A stretch of 64,000 bases of DNA. Source: Firmicutes bacterium UBA6806 (GTDB lineage Bacteria; Bacillota; Clostridia; Peptostreptococcales; Acidaminobacteraceae). Numbering within the stretch: the first letter of the stretch is position 1; each line of letters begins with the position of its first letter. Where the stretch lies: the NCBI GenBank assembly GCA_002452745.1, contig DKFC01000012.1, positions 124,001 through 188,000 on the forward strand, given 5' to 3'. The notes beneath the pieces were generated by a model. That model ran no database searches and was not told the DNA's origin. It worked only from the letters and a program-made list of their open reading frames with translations. A program made the position numbers and the translations under genes. Positions 8,449 through 17,920 of the stretch are shown here, one piece after another.

Positions 8449-9201
8449 ATGGAAATATTCAAGGGAACAAACTACGTTAAAATATTTGGGGTTAAAATAG
8501 ACAAAGTGACCATGGATGAAGCTTACAATCGGGTGGTGGGATTTATTCAAAGCGAATCAGAGTGCAAACTCGTATTCACCCCCAATCCGGAATTTGTCAT
8601 GAAGGCACAGGAGGATGTAGAATTTAAGGAAATCCTATGTCAAGGTGATCTGGTAGTTGCAGACGGCATTGGCCTCATTAAAGCGTCAAAGATTCACCAC
8701 TTGGAATTGCCAGAACGTGTGCCGGGTATTGAACTTATGGAAAAGACTTTGGAATATTGCAATCGCTCAAAAAAGAGTATTTTCCTCTTTGGAGGCAAGC
8801 CGGGGGTCACAGACAAGGCTGCCAAGAAAATTGTCGAAAAATACCCCAACATCGTCGTCAAGGGAACGCAGAATGGCTACTACGATGAGAAGGATGAACT
8901 CAAGATACTGGACAAGATAAATGAAGCGAAGGCGGATGTTCTCTTTGTGGGACTTGGATCGCCAAGACAGGAAAAATGGCTCAATAGGCACAAGAAGATA
9001 CTGAATACGAAAGTGGCATTTGGCATAGGTGGCGCAATGGATGTCTGGGCGGACGTTGCCAAGCGCGCGCCAAAGTTGTTCATAGATCTCGGTCTCGAAT
9101 GGTTTTATAGACTTTTAAAAGAACCGAGCAGAATCGGAAGGATGATGGTGCTTCCGAAGTTCATGATAAAGGTAATCTTTGCTAAGACAATAGATCATTA
9201 A
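8449..9201 (+). CDS. tagA: WecG/TagA/CpsF family glycosyltransferase
   Basis: Transfers an N-acetylmannosamine-type sugar to a lipid-linked acceptor in wall-polymer synthesis, probably on the inner membrane face. The 250-residue protein shows the family's TPNPEFVMKAQED, ADGIGLIKASK, ERVPGIELMEK, FLFGGKPGVTDKAA and VGLGSPRQEKWL motifs, with the catalytic Asp in VADG near residue 70. ATG 8449 follows GGAGG by 4-5 bases and is 10 bases behind csaB. Together with DUF5693 and CsaB this forms a conserved clostridial unit for anchoring surface proteins. The exact sugar cannot be read from sequence. Confidence 0.9.
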   Translation: MEIFKGTNYVKIFGVKIDKVTMDEAYNRVVGFIQSESECKLVFTPNPEFVMKAQEDVEFKEILCQGDLVVADGIGLIKASKIHHLELPERVPGIELMEKTLEYCNRSKKSIFLFGGKPGVTDKAAKKIVEKYPNIVVKGTQNGYYDEKDELKILDKINEAKADVLFVGLGSPRQEKWLNRHKKILNTKVAFGIGGAMDVWADVAKRAPKLFIDLGLEWFYRLLKEPSRIGRMMVLPKFMIKVIFAKTIDH

Positions 9202-9235
9202 ATGACTTGAAATATTGAAATCAGGAGGTTTGAAG

Positions 9236-10384
9236 ATGAGTGAAAACATGTCAATGGAAGAACTGATGGATCAATATGATTCCAACAGCGATATCGGAAA
9301 AGGCGATATTATAGAGGGCACGGTGTTGTCAGTAAATGCCGAAGAAGTCATCGTCAATATCAACTATATTTCTGATGGCGTCTTGCCAAAAGAGGAAATT
9401 GAAGGCAGCACCACTGAAGGTATTCAAACAGGCGACAAAATTTCTGTTTTCGTGGTAAAAACGGACTCAGGTGATGGCAATGTGCTGCTATCGAAGAAAA
9501 AAGCAGATCAGCAATTGGTCTGGGATGAATTCGAAACGCTTTTTAAAGGCAAGAAAATCATTAAAATGAAAATCAAAGAGGTTGTAAACGGCGGACTCGT
9601 TGGCGAATATAAAGGCGCAAGGGTCTTTGTACCAGCATCTCAAGTGGCCTTAAGCTACGTGGAGGATTTGAACCCATACCTGCATCAATCTATGGAAGTT
9701 GTCCTTATTGACTATAAAAGAGATGACAAGAAAGTTGTCGCTTCTCACAAGGTCATCGAACTTGAAAAGCAAGAGAGAACAAAGGCAGATATTTTATCTA
9801 GAATTTCGCCAGATGATCGAATCAGCGGAACTGTGGTTCGTCTTGAACAGTATGGTGCCTTTGTAGATCTTGGTGGCGTTGATGGGCTTGTTCACATCTC
9901 TCAACTCTCCAATAAGCGTGTGAAACATCCTTCGGAAGTTGTTGCGGAGGGAGACTTAGTAGAGGTAATTGTCTTATCTGTGGATCGAGACAAAGAGCGT
10001 ATTAGCCTTAAACTAGCCGATATTAAGGAGAGCCCGTGGGTTGAAGCAGAATCCAATTACAGGCCAGATGATGTGGTTAGAGGCGTGGTCACTCGATTGA
10101 TGACTTTTGGTGCATTTGTGGAAATCGAGGATGGACTAGAGGGATTGGTTCATATCTCAGAGCTCTCGGAAAACCACGTGACAAAAGTTAGTGAAGTGGT
10201 CAATGTCGGCGATGAAGTGGATGTGATGATTTTAAGCGTAGATGCAGAAAATCAAAAAATTTCACTAAGCATAAAAGCAGCTAAGGAAATGGAAGCGGAA
10301 GTTTATGAACCCTATGAAGAAGAAGCTCAGAGCACCACTTTAAGCGATCTCTTTGGAGATAAACTCAAGAACCTGAAATTATAA
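9236..10384 (+). CDS. rpsA: S1 RNA-binding domain protein (ribosomal protein S1-like)
   Basis: A 382-residue protein built of four S1 domains, roughly at residues 18-85, 102-165, 185-252 and 270-337. The last two are the best conserved, with GTVVRLEQYGAFVDLGGVDG and VVTRLMTFGAFVEIEDGLEG, each followed by LVHISEL-type strands. It likely binds mRNA on the 30S ribosome, though Firmicutes S1-like proteins are shorter than the six-domain E. coli S1 and need not be ribosomal subunits. A perfect AGGAGG stands 9 bases before ATG 9236. In many Clostridia the gene follows ispH; here it follows the tagA-like gene after a 34-base gap and ends at its own terminator. Confidence 0.85.
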   Translation: MSENMSMEELMDQYDSNSDIGKGDIIEGTVLSVNAEEVIVNINYISDGVLPKEEIEGSTTEGIQTGDKISVFVVKTDSGDGNVLLSKKKADQQLVWDEFETLFKGKKIIKMKIKEVVNGGLVGEYKGARVFVPASQVALSYVEDLNPYLHQSMEVVLIDYKRDDKKVVASHKVIELEKQERTKADILSRISPDDRISGTVVRLEQYGAFVDLGGVDGLVHISQLSNKRVKHPSEVVAEGDLVEVIVLSVDRDKERISLKLADIKESPWVEAESNYRPDDVVRGVVTRLMTFGAFVEIEDGLEGLVHISELSENHVTKVSEVVNVGDEVDVMILSVDAENQKISLSIKAAKEMEAEVYEPYEEEAQSTTLSDLFGDKLKNLKL

Positions 10385-10403
10385 AAAAGACAGTGAGTTA
10401 AAC

Positions 10404-10435
10404 GATGAGCATAGCCTACAGGCTGTGCTCATTTT
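10404..10435 (+). terminator. Terminator after the S1 gene
   Basis: Stem GATGAGCA-AGCCT/AGGCT-TGCTCAT with a two-base loop and one mismatch, ending in TTTT. The remaining 120 bases before the next gene show no clear promoter. Confidence 0.75.
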
Positions 10436-10555
10436 GACGTTTGTTCCAGAATATGGAGGTTACAATCAAAAAAATGTTATTTTGCTCAAAAAAAAAGGGT
10501 ATTAAGCCTTTGTGTAGAAATCTTTAAATAGCAACAATTCTAAATGGAGGCGAAT

Positions 10556-13048
10556 ATGGATTATTTAAAGCTAAAACCTGAGCAACTGAACAATAAATGC
10601 GATGCATCTAGATTTGAATTCAAAACAACGGAAGACCTGCCACCGATTAGAGGGATTATCGGACAGGAAAGGGCCAAAAAAGCGCTTCTGTTCGGACTTA
10701 ATGTCACTAAGAAGGGGTACAATATATACGTATCAGGTCAATGGGGCAGTGGACGTAACAGCTTCGTGCATATGATGACAGAAGAGCAGGCAGTGAAACA
10801 GCCAGCGCCTTTTGATTGGCTATATGTCAACAACTTCAAAGACCAATATAGACCAATTGCCATCCAGATTCAAAATGGAGAGGGTAAGAATTTCATCAAA
10901 TATGTGGACAGGGCAATTCGCTTTCTAAGAAAGGGCATGGAAGAGATTTTTTCCAGCAGAGATTATGAAAATGCAAGACAGAAATTAGTTGAGGAGTACA
11001 ATGAGCACTCGGCAAATGTAATCGAAAAACTCAACACCGTGGGCGAAAAATACGGTTTTCTCTTTTCATTAAGCGAAAAGGGGATTGTAAGTATTCCGCT
11101 TAAAAACGGAAAGCCTATGAACGAAGAAGAGTACAATGCCATCACACAAGAGGAATATGAAACCCTAATGGGCAATTCCCAGAAGCTAAACCTAGAAACA
11201 ATTGATCTCTTCAATCGCTTGAGATTGGAAGAGGAGAATTTGAGGAACAAGTTAAAGAGCTTAGATGAACAAATGGGCAGACATTTGGTGAAGTTCCACT
11301 TGGATGCCATTAAGGATAAATACAAGAACAACGATGATATCAAACGGTATTTGGAATTCTTGGAAGAGGATATTATTGAAAATCTGGACGAGTTTAAAAG
11401 ACAGGAACCAGAAACAGATGAGCAAAATCCGCTTGCCATGTTCAGCATGGGTCAACACAATCCAGAGGCCTTTTTCGAAAGATATAGAATTAACCTCTTT
11501 GTGGATAACTCTGAAAGCCAGAGAGCACCTGTGGTATTTGAATCAAATCCAACCTACTTTAACTTGGCAGGCAGCATTGAATATCTCAACGAAATGGGGG
11601 TCATGAAGACGGATTTCACCATGATTAAACCAGGTGCGCTTCACAAGGCCAATGGTGGATACCTTATTTTATTGGCGAAGGATATTTTGGCAAATCCATA
11701 TGCTTGGAAGAGCCTTAAGCGATCTCTTCTAGATGAATCTGTGGCAATTGACAGCCGTATTTCATCTTCGGGAGCGCTTGTATCACATACCATTAAGCCA
11801 GAGCCGATTCCAATTGACGTGAAGGTTATCATTATAGGTGACTACTACACTTATTCCATGCTCAACGCATATGATGAAGAGTTCCAAAAACTCTTTAAAG
11901 TCATGGCAGATTTTGATGAAGACATGGAGAGAACTGACGAAAATATTTCTAAGTTCACAAGATTTATTGCCACTAAATGCGAGATGGACAATCTAAATCA
12001 CTTTACGCCGGATGCAGTGTCTATGCTGGTGGATCATGCTACTAGGCTTGCTGACGATCAGAGTAAATTGACAGCACATCTCAAAACACTGGGTGATATC
12101 ATCATTGAATCTGACGCATGGGCAAATTACTATAAAGATACAGTTGTCAAGGCAGAATATGTTCAAAAAGCCTTAGATGAACGCAAATACCGCGCCAATA
12201 AATATGAAGAAAGCACCATGGATTTATTTGAAGAAGGTACTTACCTCATGGATGTGGAAGGCTACAAAGTTGGTGAAATCAATGGCCTCGCAGTGGTTGG
12301 TGCTGGTATGTACAGTTTCGGAAAACCTTCGAAAATTACTGTTTCAACGTATCAGGGAAGACAGGGCATAATCAATATAGAACGTGAAGCCAGAACCAGC
12401 GGTAAAATCCATGACAAGGGTGTCATGATCTTGACCGGGTATTTGGGCAAGATGTTCGCCCAAGATAAGCCATTGGCACTCACTGCGAGTATCGTCTTTG
12501 AACAGCTCTATTCAGGTGTGGATGGAGATAGTGCTTCAAGTACAGAACTCTATGCACTTTTATCAGACCTTTCGGGAATTCCAATTAATCAATCCATTGC
12601 AGTGACGGGTTCTGTCAATCAACGCGGGATGATTCAACCGATTGGTGGCGTCAATGAAAAGATAGAAGGCTACTACAAGGTCTGTAAGATGAAGGGAATC
12701 AATGGACAGCAAGGCGTTATCATTCCAAAACAAAACATCAAGAACCTCATGCTTGATAAGGAAATTGTCAAAGCAGTTGAAGAAGGTAATTTCCACGTAT
12801 GGGCCATAGGACATGTGGATGAAGGCATTGAACTGCTCACGGGCATAAAAGCTGGAAAACGAGAAGAGAATGGTCAATTTACACCAGAATCCATCTATGA
12901 ATTGGTGGACAAGCGACTCAAACATTTGGCAACACCACCTAAAGCGCCTACTAAGGCTGAGGGCAAAAGCCCTGAGGGAACACCTGAAAAAGAAGCCCCT
13001 AAAAAAGCAGCACCACGCAAGAGAACGCCTAAAAAAGAGGTTGAATAG
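10556..13048 (+). CDS. Lon-like ATP-dependent protease (AAA_32 / LonB-type, COG1067)
   Basis: An 830-residue cytoplasmic ATP-dependent serine protease of the Lon-related family with an inserted helical region. Order: N-terminal RGIIGQERAKKALLFGL, a P-loop-like SGQWGSGRNS near residue 57 (Arg where a Lys is usual, which this family tolerates), a coiled central region (about 120-300), the second ATPase part with ANGGYLILLAKDIL, then the Lon protease domain (about 575-770). The catalytic Ser lies in GVDGDSASSTELYALLS and the Lys in GGVNEKIEGYY. After residue 790 comes a tail rich in Lys, Pro, Ala and Glu that is not part of the protease fold. ATG 10556 follows GGAGG by six bases. Confidence 0.9.
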   Translation: MDYLKLKPEQLNNKCDASRFEFKTTEDLPPIRGIIGQERAKKALLFGLNVTKKGYNIYVSGQWGSGRNSFVHMMTEEQAVKQPAPFDWLYVNNFKDQYRPIAIQIQNGEGKNFIKYVDRAIRFLRKGMEEIFSSRDYENARQKLVEEYNEHSANVIEKLNTVGEKYGFLFSLSEKGIVSIPLKNGKPMNEEEYNAITQEEYETLMGNSQKLNLETIDLFNRLRLEEENLRNKLKSLDEQMGRHLVKFHLDAIKDKYKNNDDIKRYLEFLEEDIIENLDEFKRQEPETDEQNPLAMFSMGQHNPEAFFERYRINLFVDNSESQRAPVVFESNPTYFNLAGSIEYLNEMGVMKTDFTMIKPGALHKANGGYLILLAKDILANPYAWKSLKRSLLDESVAIDSRISSSGALVSHTIKPEPIPIDVKVIIIGDYYTYSMLNAYDEEFQKLFKVMADFDEDMERTDENISKFTRFIATKCEMDNLNHFTPDAVSMLVDHATRLADDQSKLTAHLKTLGDIIIESDAWANYYKDTVVKAEYVQKALDERKYRANKYEESTMDLFEEGTYLMDVEGYKVGEINGLAVVGAGMYSFGKPSKITVSTYQGRQGIINIEREARTSGKIHDKGVMILTGYLGKMFAQDKPLALTASIVFEQLYSGVDGDSASSTELYALLSDLSGIPINQSIAVTGSVNQRGMIQPIGGVNEKIEGYYKVCKMKGINGQQGVIIPKQNIKNLMLDKEIVKAVEEGNFHVWAIGHVDEGIELLTGIKAGKREENGQFTPESIYELVDKRLKHLATPPKAPTKAEGKSPEGTPEKEAPKKAAPRKRTPKKEVE

Positions 13049-13104
13049 TGGTGTGTGATAGGCTATGTGTCAAATTTTAACTAAAAGATCAGTTTCATAA
13101 AAAT

Positions 13105-13153
13105 GGCGAACTCGACAATCTGTTCAAACGACAGAGAGTCAGTTCGCCTTTTT
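13105..13153. terminator. Bidirectional terminator between lon-like gene and fthC
   Basis: GGCGAACT at 13105-13112 pairs with AGTTCGCC at 13141-13148, flanked by AAAA upstream and TTTTT downstream, so it can serve the plus-strand protease gene and the minus-strand fthC that end here face to face. Confidence 0.8.
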
Positions 13154-13190
13154 ATATAGCAGTTAGAATTGATTTGATTTATGAGCCGGA

Positions 13191-13760
13191 TTATTTAAAA
13201 TAAGTGATCCCATTTTCAGTGATGAGTGCATCAAGTGGAAGGTCGTGTGCTTCTGTAGGCAGGTTATCCAGCTGCTGACAGGAAAAAGCAATCCCAATTT
13301 TAGGTGGCCTTCCCGACAGAGCGCTGAAGAATCGGTCGTAAAAACCGCCGCCGTAACCAAGTCTATACCCTTTGAAATCAAAGGCCACACCAGGAGAAAG
13401 AATGAGGTCGAACATTTGAATATCAGCTGGCGGCGTTGCGTTTGGATCAGGTTCAAGGATACCGTAACTGCTCAGAACCAGATCGTCAAGAGTTTTGACT
13501 TCGTGAAAGGTCATGATTTTTGCCTTCATGTTGACGTAAGGTAGGTAGAGGGATTTTCCAGCGGAGAGAATGGCCTCGTTGATGGGTGCCATATAGACCT
13601 CGTTTCGAAAATCCACAAAAGAAGCCACCTGTTGAGCTGATTTAAAGGTTTCAGTCTCAGTCAAAAAACTGAGAATGGCTTGACTATGAGAAGCCCTTTC
13701 CCCTGTTGAGAGGGCGGACCTTTTTTTCATGATAAATTCTCGGATTTGCTTTTTATCCAT
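13191..13760 (-). CDS. fthC: 5-formyltetrahydrofolate cyclo-ligase
   Basis: Uses ATP to turn 5-formyl-THF into 5,10-methenyl-THF, returning a stored folate to one-carbon metabolism. The 189-residue product has the family motifs MKKRSAL near the N-terminus, VASFVDFRNEV, the substrate/ATP loop EPDPNATPP, DLILSPGVAFDFKG and the nucleotide-binding RLGYGGGFYDRF near residue 138. The ATG at 13760 (complement) follows GGAGGTGTTCACT; a GTG three codons earlier overlaps that ribosome site. It is a single minus-strand gene between plus-strand operons. The folate-breakdown transporter and hydrolases at 27.5-31.6 kb fit the same vitamin economy. Confidence 0.93.
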   Translation of the reverse strand: MDKKQIREFIMKKRSALSTGERASHSQAILSFLTETETFKSAQQVASFVDFRNEVYMAPINEAILSAGKSLYLPYVNMKAKIMTFHEVKTLDDLVLSSYGILEPDPNATPPADIQMFDLILSPGVAFDFKGYRLGYGGGFYDRFFSALSGRPPKIGIAFSCQQLDNLPTEAHDLPLDALITENGITYFK

Positions 13761-13843
13761 AGTGAACACCTCCGTGTAATATTTATTTAATAATTATACA
13801 CTTAAATTGCTGAAAAAGTATAGGTATAATATAGATGAAGTGG

Positions 13844-13872
13844 TTTATTATCGCTGAAAAAACAAGTATAAT
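13844..13872 (+). promoter_or_regulatory. Candidate promoter of ftsEX
   Basis: TATAAT at 13867-13872 has a weak -35 TTTATT 17 bp upstream. A similar block, GCTGAAAAA followed by TATAAT (13825-13830), occurs 42 bases earlier, so there may be two tandem starts. Confidence 0.4.
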
Positions 13873-13912
13873 AGTAAATAGTTTAAAGTGTTAACAGGAA
13901 GATGGAGAGAAT

Positions 13913-14599
13913 ATGATTGAGTTTAGCAATGTGACCAAGCGATATGACAACGGTGTAATGGCACTGAACAATGTCAATATAAAAATAGAAAAGGGCGAAT
14001 TCGTCTTTATAGTTGGGCCAAGTGGTGCCGGAAAATCCACTTTTATTAAATCCATTCTCAAAGAAGTCAATGTAACCACCGGAAAAATATGGGTAGATGA
14101 TGTGAATATAACGAGGCTTCACAGACGGCGCGTGCCTTATTTAAGGCGAAAAGTGGGCGTCGTCTTTCAAGATTTTAGACTTCTTCCAAACAAGACTGTT
14201 TATGAAAATATAGCCTTTGCCATGGAAATATTGGGAACGCCGCAGAGGACCATTCGAAAGCAGGTTCCTATGATTTTGTCATTGGTAGGTCTTTCTGGCA
14301 AGGGTAATGTCTATCCAAACCAGTTGTCTGGTGGGGAACAGCAGAGGGTTTCCATTGCAAGGGCAATGATAAACAACCCTCCAATTCTCATAGCCGATGA
14401 ACCCACGGGAAACCTTGATCCAGATACATCATGGGAAATCATGAAAATCCTCAGGACGATTAATAGAAGGGGAACAACTATTCTCATGGCCACACATGAC
14501 AAGGAGATTGTAGACATTATGAAAAAGAGAGTCATCGCCTTAGAACGCGGTGAAATAGCGAGAGATGATAAGGTAGGAGTTTACGGCTATGACGATTAA
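13913..14599 (+). CDS. ftsE: Cell division ATP-binding protein FtsE
   Basis: ABC ATPase partner of FtsX; the complex activates a murein hydrolase at the division site or in the lateral wall. The 228-residue protein has Walker A GPSGAGKST near residue 37, the Q-loop VVFQDFRLLPNKTVYEN, the signature LSGGEQQRVSIARA and Walker B ILIADEPTGNLDP, with the H-loop in MATHDKEIV. The sequence before it is AT-rich with tandem promoter-like elements. Its last 11 bases overlap ftsX, so translation is coupled. Confidence 0.95.
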   Translation: MIEFSNVTKRYDNGVMALNNVNIKIEKGEFVFIVGPSGAGKSTFIKSILKEVNVTTGKIWVDDVNITRLHRRRVPYLRRKVGVVFQDFRLLPNKTVYENIAFAMEILGTPQRTIRKQVPMILSLVGLSGKGNVYPNQLSGGEQQRVSIARAMINNPPILIADEPTGNLDPDTSWEIMKILRTINRRGTTILMATHDKEIVDIMKKRVIALERGEIARDDKVGVYGYDD

Positions 14600-15482
14600 A
14601 CCATTATTTACACTAAAAGAGGCCCTAAAGAGTTTATGGCGAAACAGAATGATGAGCATCGCCTCAATTTCGTCCGTATCCGCAACGCTGATTATACTGG
14701 GCATTATCTTTGCCCTTATTGTAAACATCAATTCACTGGCACAGTCTGCCAAAGATCAATTTGACAGCATACAGGTGTATCTGGAAGAGGATTTGTCCCC
14801 AGAAGATGCACAGAGTCTAAAGACTCAGATACAATCCATTTCAGGTGTTTCCGATGTGATTTACGAAAGCAAGGAAGACGCCCTTGAGCGGATGAAGGAA
14901 TCGTGGAAGGACAATGCCTATCTCTTGGAGGGATTAGAGGCAAATCCGCTACCTAATTCATTTATAGTCTATCTAAGTGACATCTACTATTCAGAGAGCG
15001 TATTAAACGCCATGAATCAACTGAGTGGTATAGAGGAAATCAAATCCTATCAGGATATCGTATCGAAACTCTTGGCATTCACCGATTTGATTCGCAAGGC
15101 GGGACTTGTGATTATCTTTGTCCTCATTGCCATTTCAACTTTTATCATTCACAATACCATCAAGCTCGCAGTAAATGCTAGACATAGGGAAATCAATATT
15201 ATGAAGTATGTCGGTGCTACAAACTGGTTTATTCGATGGCCGTTTTTAACAGAGGGAACGATCCTTGGACTCGTGGGTGCAGGTATTGCTGTTGGACTCG
15301 TGAAACTGGGATATGACTATGTGTTCCAGATGATGCAGTCGGATTTTTATGTACTTATATCGTCTTATATTATAAAACCGCAGGAACTCTTGCAGGATTT
15401 GGTATTCCTGTTTGTGGTTATCGGTGCCGGTATTGGCGCACTGGGTAGTATCTGGTCAATGCGTAAATACCTTGACGTATAG
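14589..15482 (+). CDS. ftsX: Cell division membrane protein FtsX
   Basis: Integral membrane partner of FtsE that passes the ATPase signal to an outside peptidoglycan hydrolase. 297 residues with a cytoplasmic start (LKEALKSLWRNRMMSIASI), a first membrane segment near 25-47, an extracellular domain near 55-165 and three further segments (about 170-190, 220-240, 262-285). The NARHREINIMKYVGATNWFIRWPF loop after the second segment is typical. The next gene encodes an EnvC-like hydrolase, the expected target. Confidence 0.95.
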   Translation: MTIKPLFTLKEALKSLWRNRMMSIASISSVSATLIILGIIFALIVNINSLAQSAKDQFDSIQVYLEEDLSPEDAQSLKTQIQSISGVSDVIYESKEDALERMKESWKDNAYLLEGLEANPLPNSFIVYLSDIYYSESVLNAMNQLSGIEEIKSYQDIVSKLLAFTDLIRKAGLVIIFVLIAISTFIIHNTIKLAVNARHREINIMKYVGATNWFIRWPFLTEGTILGLVGAGIAVGLVKLGYDYVFQMMQSDFYVLISSYIIKPQELLQDLVFLFVVIGAGIGALGSIWSMRKYLDV

Positions 15483-15491
15483 GAGGGGCAC

Positions 15492-16625
15492 ATGACAGTT
15501 AAGAAGTGGATGCTCTTGGTATTGGCCTGTCTATTGATGACGATGGGACTCTCTTGGGCCGACAACGATGAATTGAAAAAGAAAGAGCGAGAGCTCAACG
15601 AACTAAAAGATAAGATAGAATCCATGGATGCTTCAATTGATGCGAATAAAACGCTTCAAAATCAGACGGCATCCAAGATAAAAACCGTCAGCACCAGCAT
15701 CAAGAACCTTGAGAAAGAAATTGACAAACTCACCAGTGAAATTGACGTAACTGAAAATTCAATTGTGGTGAAGACACAGGAGCTGGCTGAGGCTGAGGAC
15801 AAAATTGCCGATAAGAACGAACTCTTAAACAATAGACTGAGGGTCATGTATAAAACTGGATCCATTGGATATCTAGAAGTTCTATTTGGCGCAGAGGACT
15901 TTACTGATTTGCTGTCTAGAATAGACATGGTTCAGAAAGTACTCGTTCACGATCAGAATCTAATTTTGTTTTTAAAAGAGCAAAGAGATATTATAGAAGC
16001 CAAAAAAGCAGAATTAGAAGGTTATAAAGTGGAACTTGTGGAGCTTCAAGGAGCGAAAATGGGCAAGCAAACCGCTCTTGAAAAAGAGCTGAAATCCATG
16101 ATCGCATACAAGGAAGAACTTCAAAAGGACCAGGCATCTTTGGAAGAGCTAGAATCCGAGCTTCAAGATGAAGCGGATCAATTGACATCTGTCATCAAGA
16201 ATTTACAACTTGCAGAGACATACGTTGGCGGTGAAATGATGTGGCCTGTACCAGATCACTACACGATTACATCACCATTTGGAAATCGTTTCCATCCGAT
16301 TTCGAAGACGTATAAGATGCATACGGGAATTGACATTTCATGTCCGAGAAACACAGATGTCGTTGCGGCTCAATCCGGGACCGTGATCTATTCAGGATGG
16401 TACAGTGGCTATGGAAAGGTCATCATTGTCGATCATGGGGGTGGCTATTCCACATTATATGGTCATAATGATGGATTGGTTGGCAAAGTCGGTCAATCCG
16501 TAAAAAAGGGTGAGTTAATTGCAAAATCCGGTAGTACAGGGTATTCGACAGGGCCTCATGTTCACTTTGAAGTCCGAATAAACGGAGAGTATGTTGACCC
16601 GTTAAATTACGTTAAAGGAAAATGA
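15492..16625 (+). CDS. Murein hydrolase/activator with coiled coil and M23 peptidase domain (EnvC-like)
   Basis: A 377-residue exported protein: signal peptide (about 1-23, ending SWADN), a long coiled coil (about 25-240, heptad-like Leu/Glu/Lys) and a LytM/M23 metallopeptidase domain (about 255-377). The zinc ligands are visible in HTGIDISCP and GPHVHFEVRI, with GYGKVIIVDHGGGYSTLYGH between. Unlike degenerate EnvC, all metal residues are present, so it is probably an active D,L-endopeptidase. It follows ftsX after 9 bp with a GGAGG site, which supports control by FtsEX. Confidence 0.92.
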   Translation: MTVKKWMLLVLACLLMTMGLSWADNDELKKKERELNELKDKIESMDASIDANKTLQNQTASKIKTVSTSIKNLEKEIDKLTSEIDVTENSIVVKTQELAEAEDKIADKNELLNNRLRVMYKTGSIGYLEVLFGAEDFTDLLSRIDMVQKVLVHDQNLILFLKEQRDIIEAKKAELEGYKVELVELQGAKMGKQTALEKELKSMIAYKEELQKDQASLEELESELQDEADQLTSVIKNLQLAETYVGGEMMWPVPDHYTITSPFGNRFHPISKTYKMHTGIDISCPRNTDVVAAQSGTVIYSGWYSGYGKVIIVDHGGGYSTLYGHNDGLVGKVGQSVKKGELIAKSGSTGYSTGPHVHFEVRINGEYVDPLNYVKGK

Positions 16626-16635
16626 GGTGTATGAA

Positions 16636-17898
16636 TTGAAAAAAATTAATGTAGTGATTTTGTGTTTGGTACTTATTGTTGCAAGCTGTGGTGTTACGTT
16701 TTATGCAACGACGTTTATACAGCTTGATATGGGCGACAAGGTTGTGATTTCAAAAACTGACTTTGACAAGTACAAGGGTATTATAGAAACTTATAAAGAT
16801 GTGGATGTTGCAAAGTATAAAGAAATGGTGGACAGATACAGTGAAGTGGAAACTTTGACTGATTATATTGAAAAAAACTACTATCAGGACGTGGATGATG
16901 CACTGATGATAGAGGGCATGAAGAAGGGGATTTTCAGCATTCTGGATGACCCTTACTCGCTTTACATGAATCAGCAGGAATTCAAGGATTATATCGAGTC
17001 ATCTTCTGGGGAGTATCCGGGGATTGGGATTTACCTCACGCCAAACGACGACAATGAAATCGAAATTGTCGCACCAATTGAAGATACCCCAGCTGACCGA
17101 GCAGGCCTCATGGCGAAGGATTTAATAATTGGAGTCAACGGCGAAAGTGTCAACGCCTCTGTTATGGATGAGACAATTGCAAAAGTAAAGGGTGAACCGG
17201 GTACGCCTGTAACCCTTACGATTTATAGACCTTCTTTGAAAGATAAGTTCGATGTGGACATCGTCAGAGAGTGGATTGATGTGAAAGTGGTCAAATCAAA
17301 GATGCTGAGTGACAACATGGGCTATTTGAGACTTTCCATGTTCGACGAGAATTCAGCAGATGAGTTTAAAAAGCACATGAATGAACTGGTTAAAGACGGT
17401 GCTAAAGGCGTTGTCATAGACTTGCGTCACAACCCAGGTGGCTATTTGGATCAATGTGTCAAGATAGCAGATAGCCTTCTTGGCAAGTCCATGATCGTCT
17501 ATACGGAAAGCCGCAATGGCGACAATGAAGAATTTAAGTCGGATTCCAAGAAATACGATGTTCAACTGGTGGTGCTTGTGGATGGTGGTTCGGCAAGTGC
17601 TTCTGAGATTCTGACAGGTGCGCTTAAAGACAACCAAGCCGCTATAATAGTAGGTGAAAAAACTTATGGAAAGGGAGTTGTTCAAGTGGTCAAGCCGTTT
17701 GCAAATGAAACGGGCTTCAAACTCACGACGTCTCAGTATTTTACACCGAATGGCAACAACATCCACAAGATTGGTATTGAACCAGATGTGGTGGTTCCCC
17801 TTTCAGAAGCGTATTTGAACATGGAAACACCAACTGAAGAGGATGACAATCAACTTCAAAAGGCCATTGAAATCCTAAAAGAGAAAATGAATCAGTAA
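16636..17898 (+). CDS. ctpA: C-terminal processing peptidase (S41 family, PDZ)
   Basis: A membrane-anchored serine protease that trims exported proteins, 420 residues. Order: N-terminal membrane anchor (about 4-24), a helical segment with KYKEMVDRYSEVETL, PDZ domain (about 105-185, with GIGIYLTPN and PADRAGLMAKDLI), then the S41 core. The nucleophile lies in DGGSASASE (near 319-323) and the Lys in GEKTYGKGVVQ. TTG 16636 has GAGGTG six bases upstream; GTG 16627 (three residues longer) is possible with AAGG before it. It starts 11 bases after the EnvC-like gene and likely acts on wall enzymes of the same operon. Confidence 0.9.
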   Translation: MKKINVVILCLVLIVASCGVTFYATTFIQLDMGDKVVISKTDFDKYKGIIETYKDVDVAKYKEMVDRYSEVETLTDYIEKNYYQDVDDALMIEGMKKGIFSILDDPYSLYMNQQEFKDYIESSSGEYPGIGIYLTPNDDNEIEIVAPIEDTPADRAGLMAKDLIIGVNGESVNASVMDETIAKVKGEPGTPVTLTIYRPSLKDKFDVDIVREWIDVKVVKSKMLSDNMGYLRLSMFDENSADEFKKHMNELVKDGAKGVVIDLRHNPGGYLDQCVKIADSLLGKSMIVYTESRNGDNEEFKSDSKKYDVQLVVLVDGGSASASEILTGALKDNQAAIIVGEKTYGKGVVQVVKPFANETGFKLTTSQYFTPNGNNIHKIGIEPDVVVPLSEAYLNMETPTEEDDNQLQKAIEILKEKMNQ

Positions 17899-17920
17899 AT
17901 AGGATAAAGGAGGTGTGCAG

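Noticed and set aside
10963..11448. 161-codon minus-strand frame inside the Lon-like gene
   Set aside because: It mirrors a well-supported coding region, has serine/leucine-rich shadow composition and no ribosome site.
13880..13897. Rex-like sequence AGTTTAAAGTGTTAACAG before ftsE
   Set aside because: The left half matches only 4 of 7 positions, and a redox operator at a division operon has no support.
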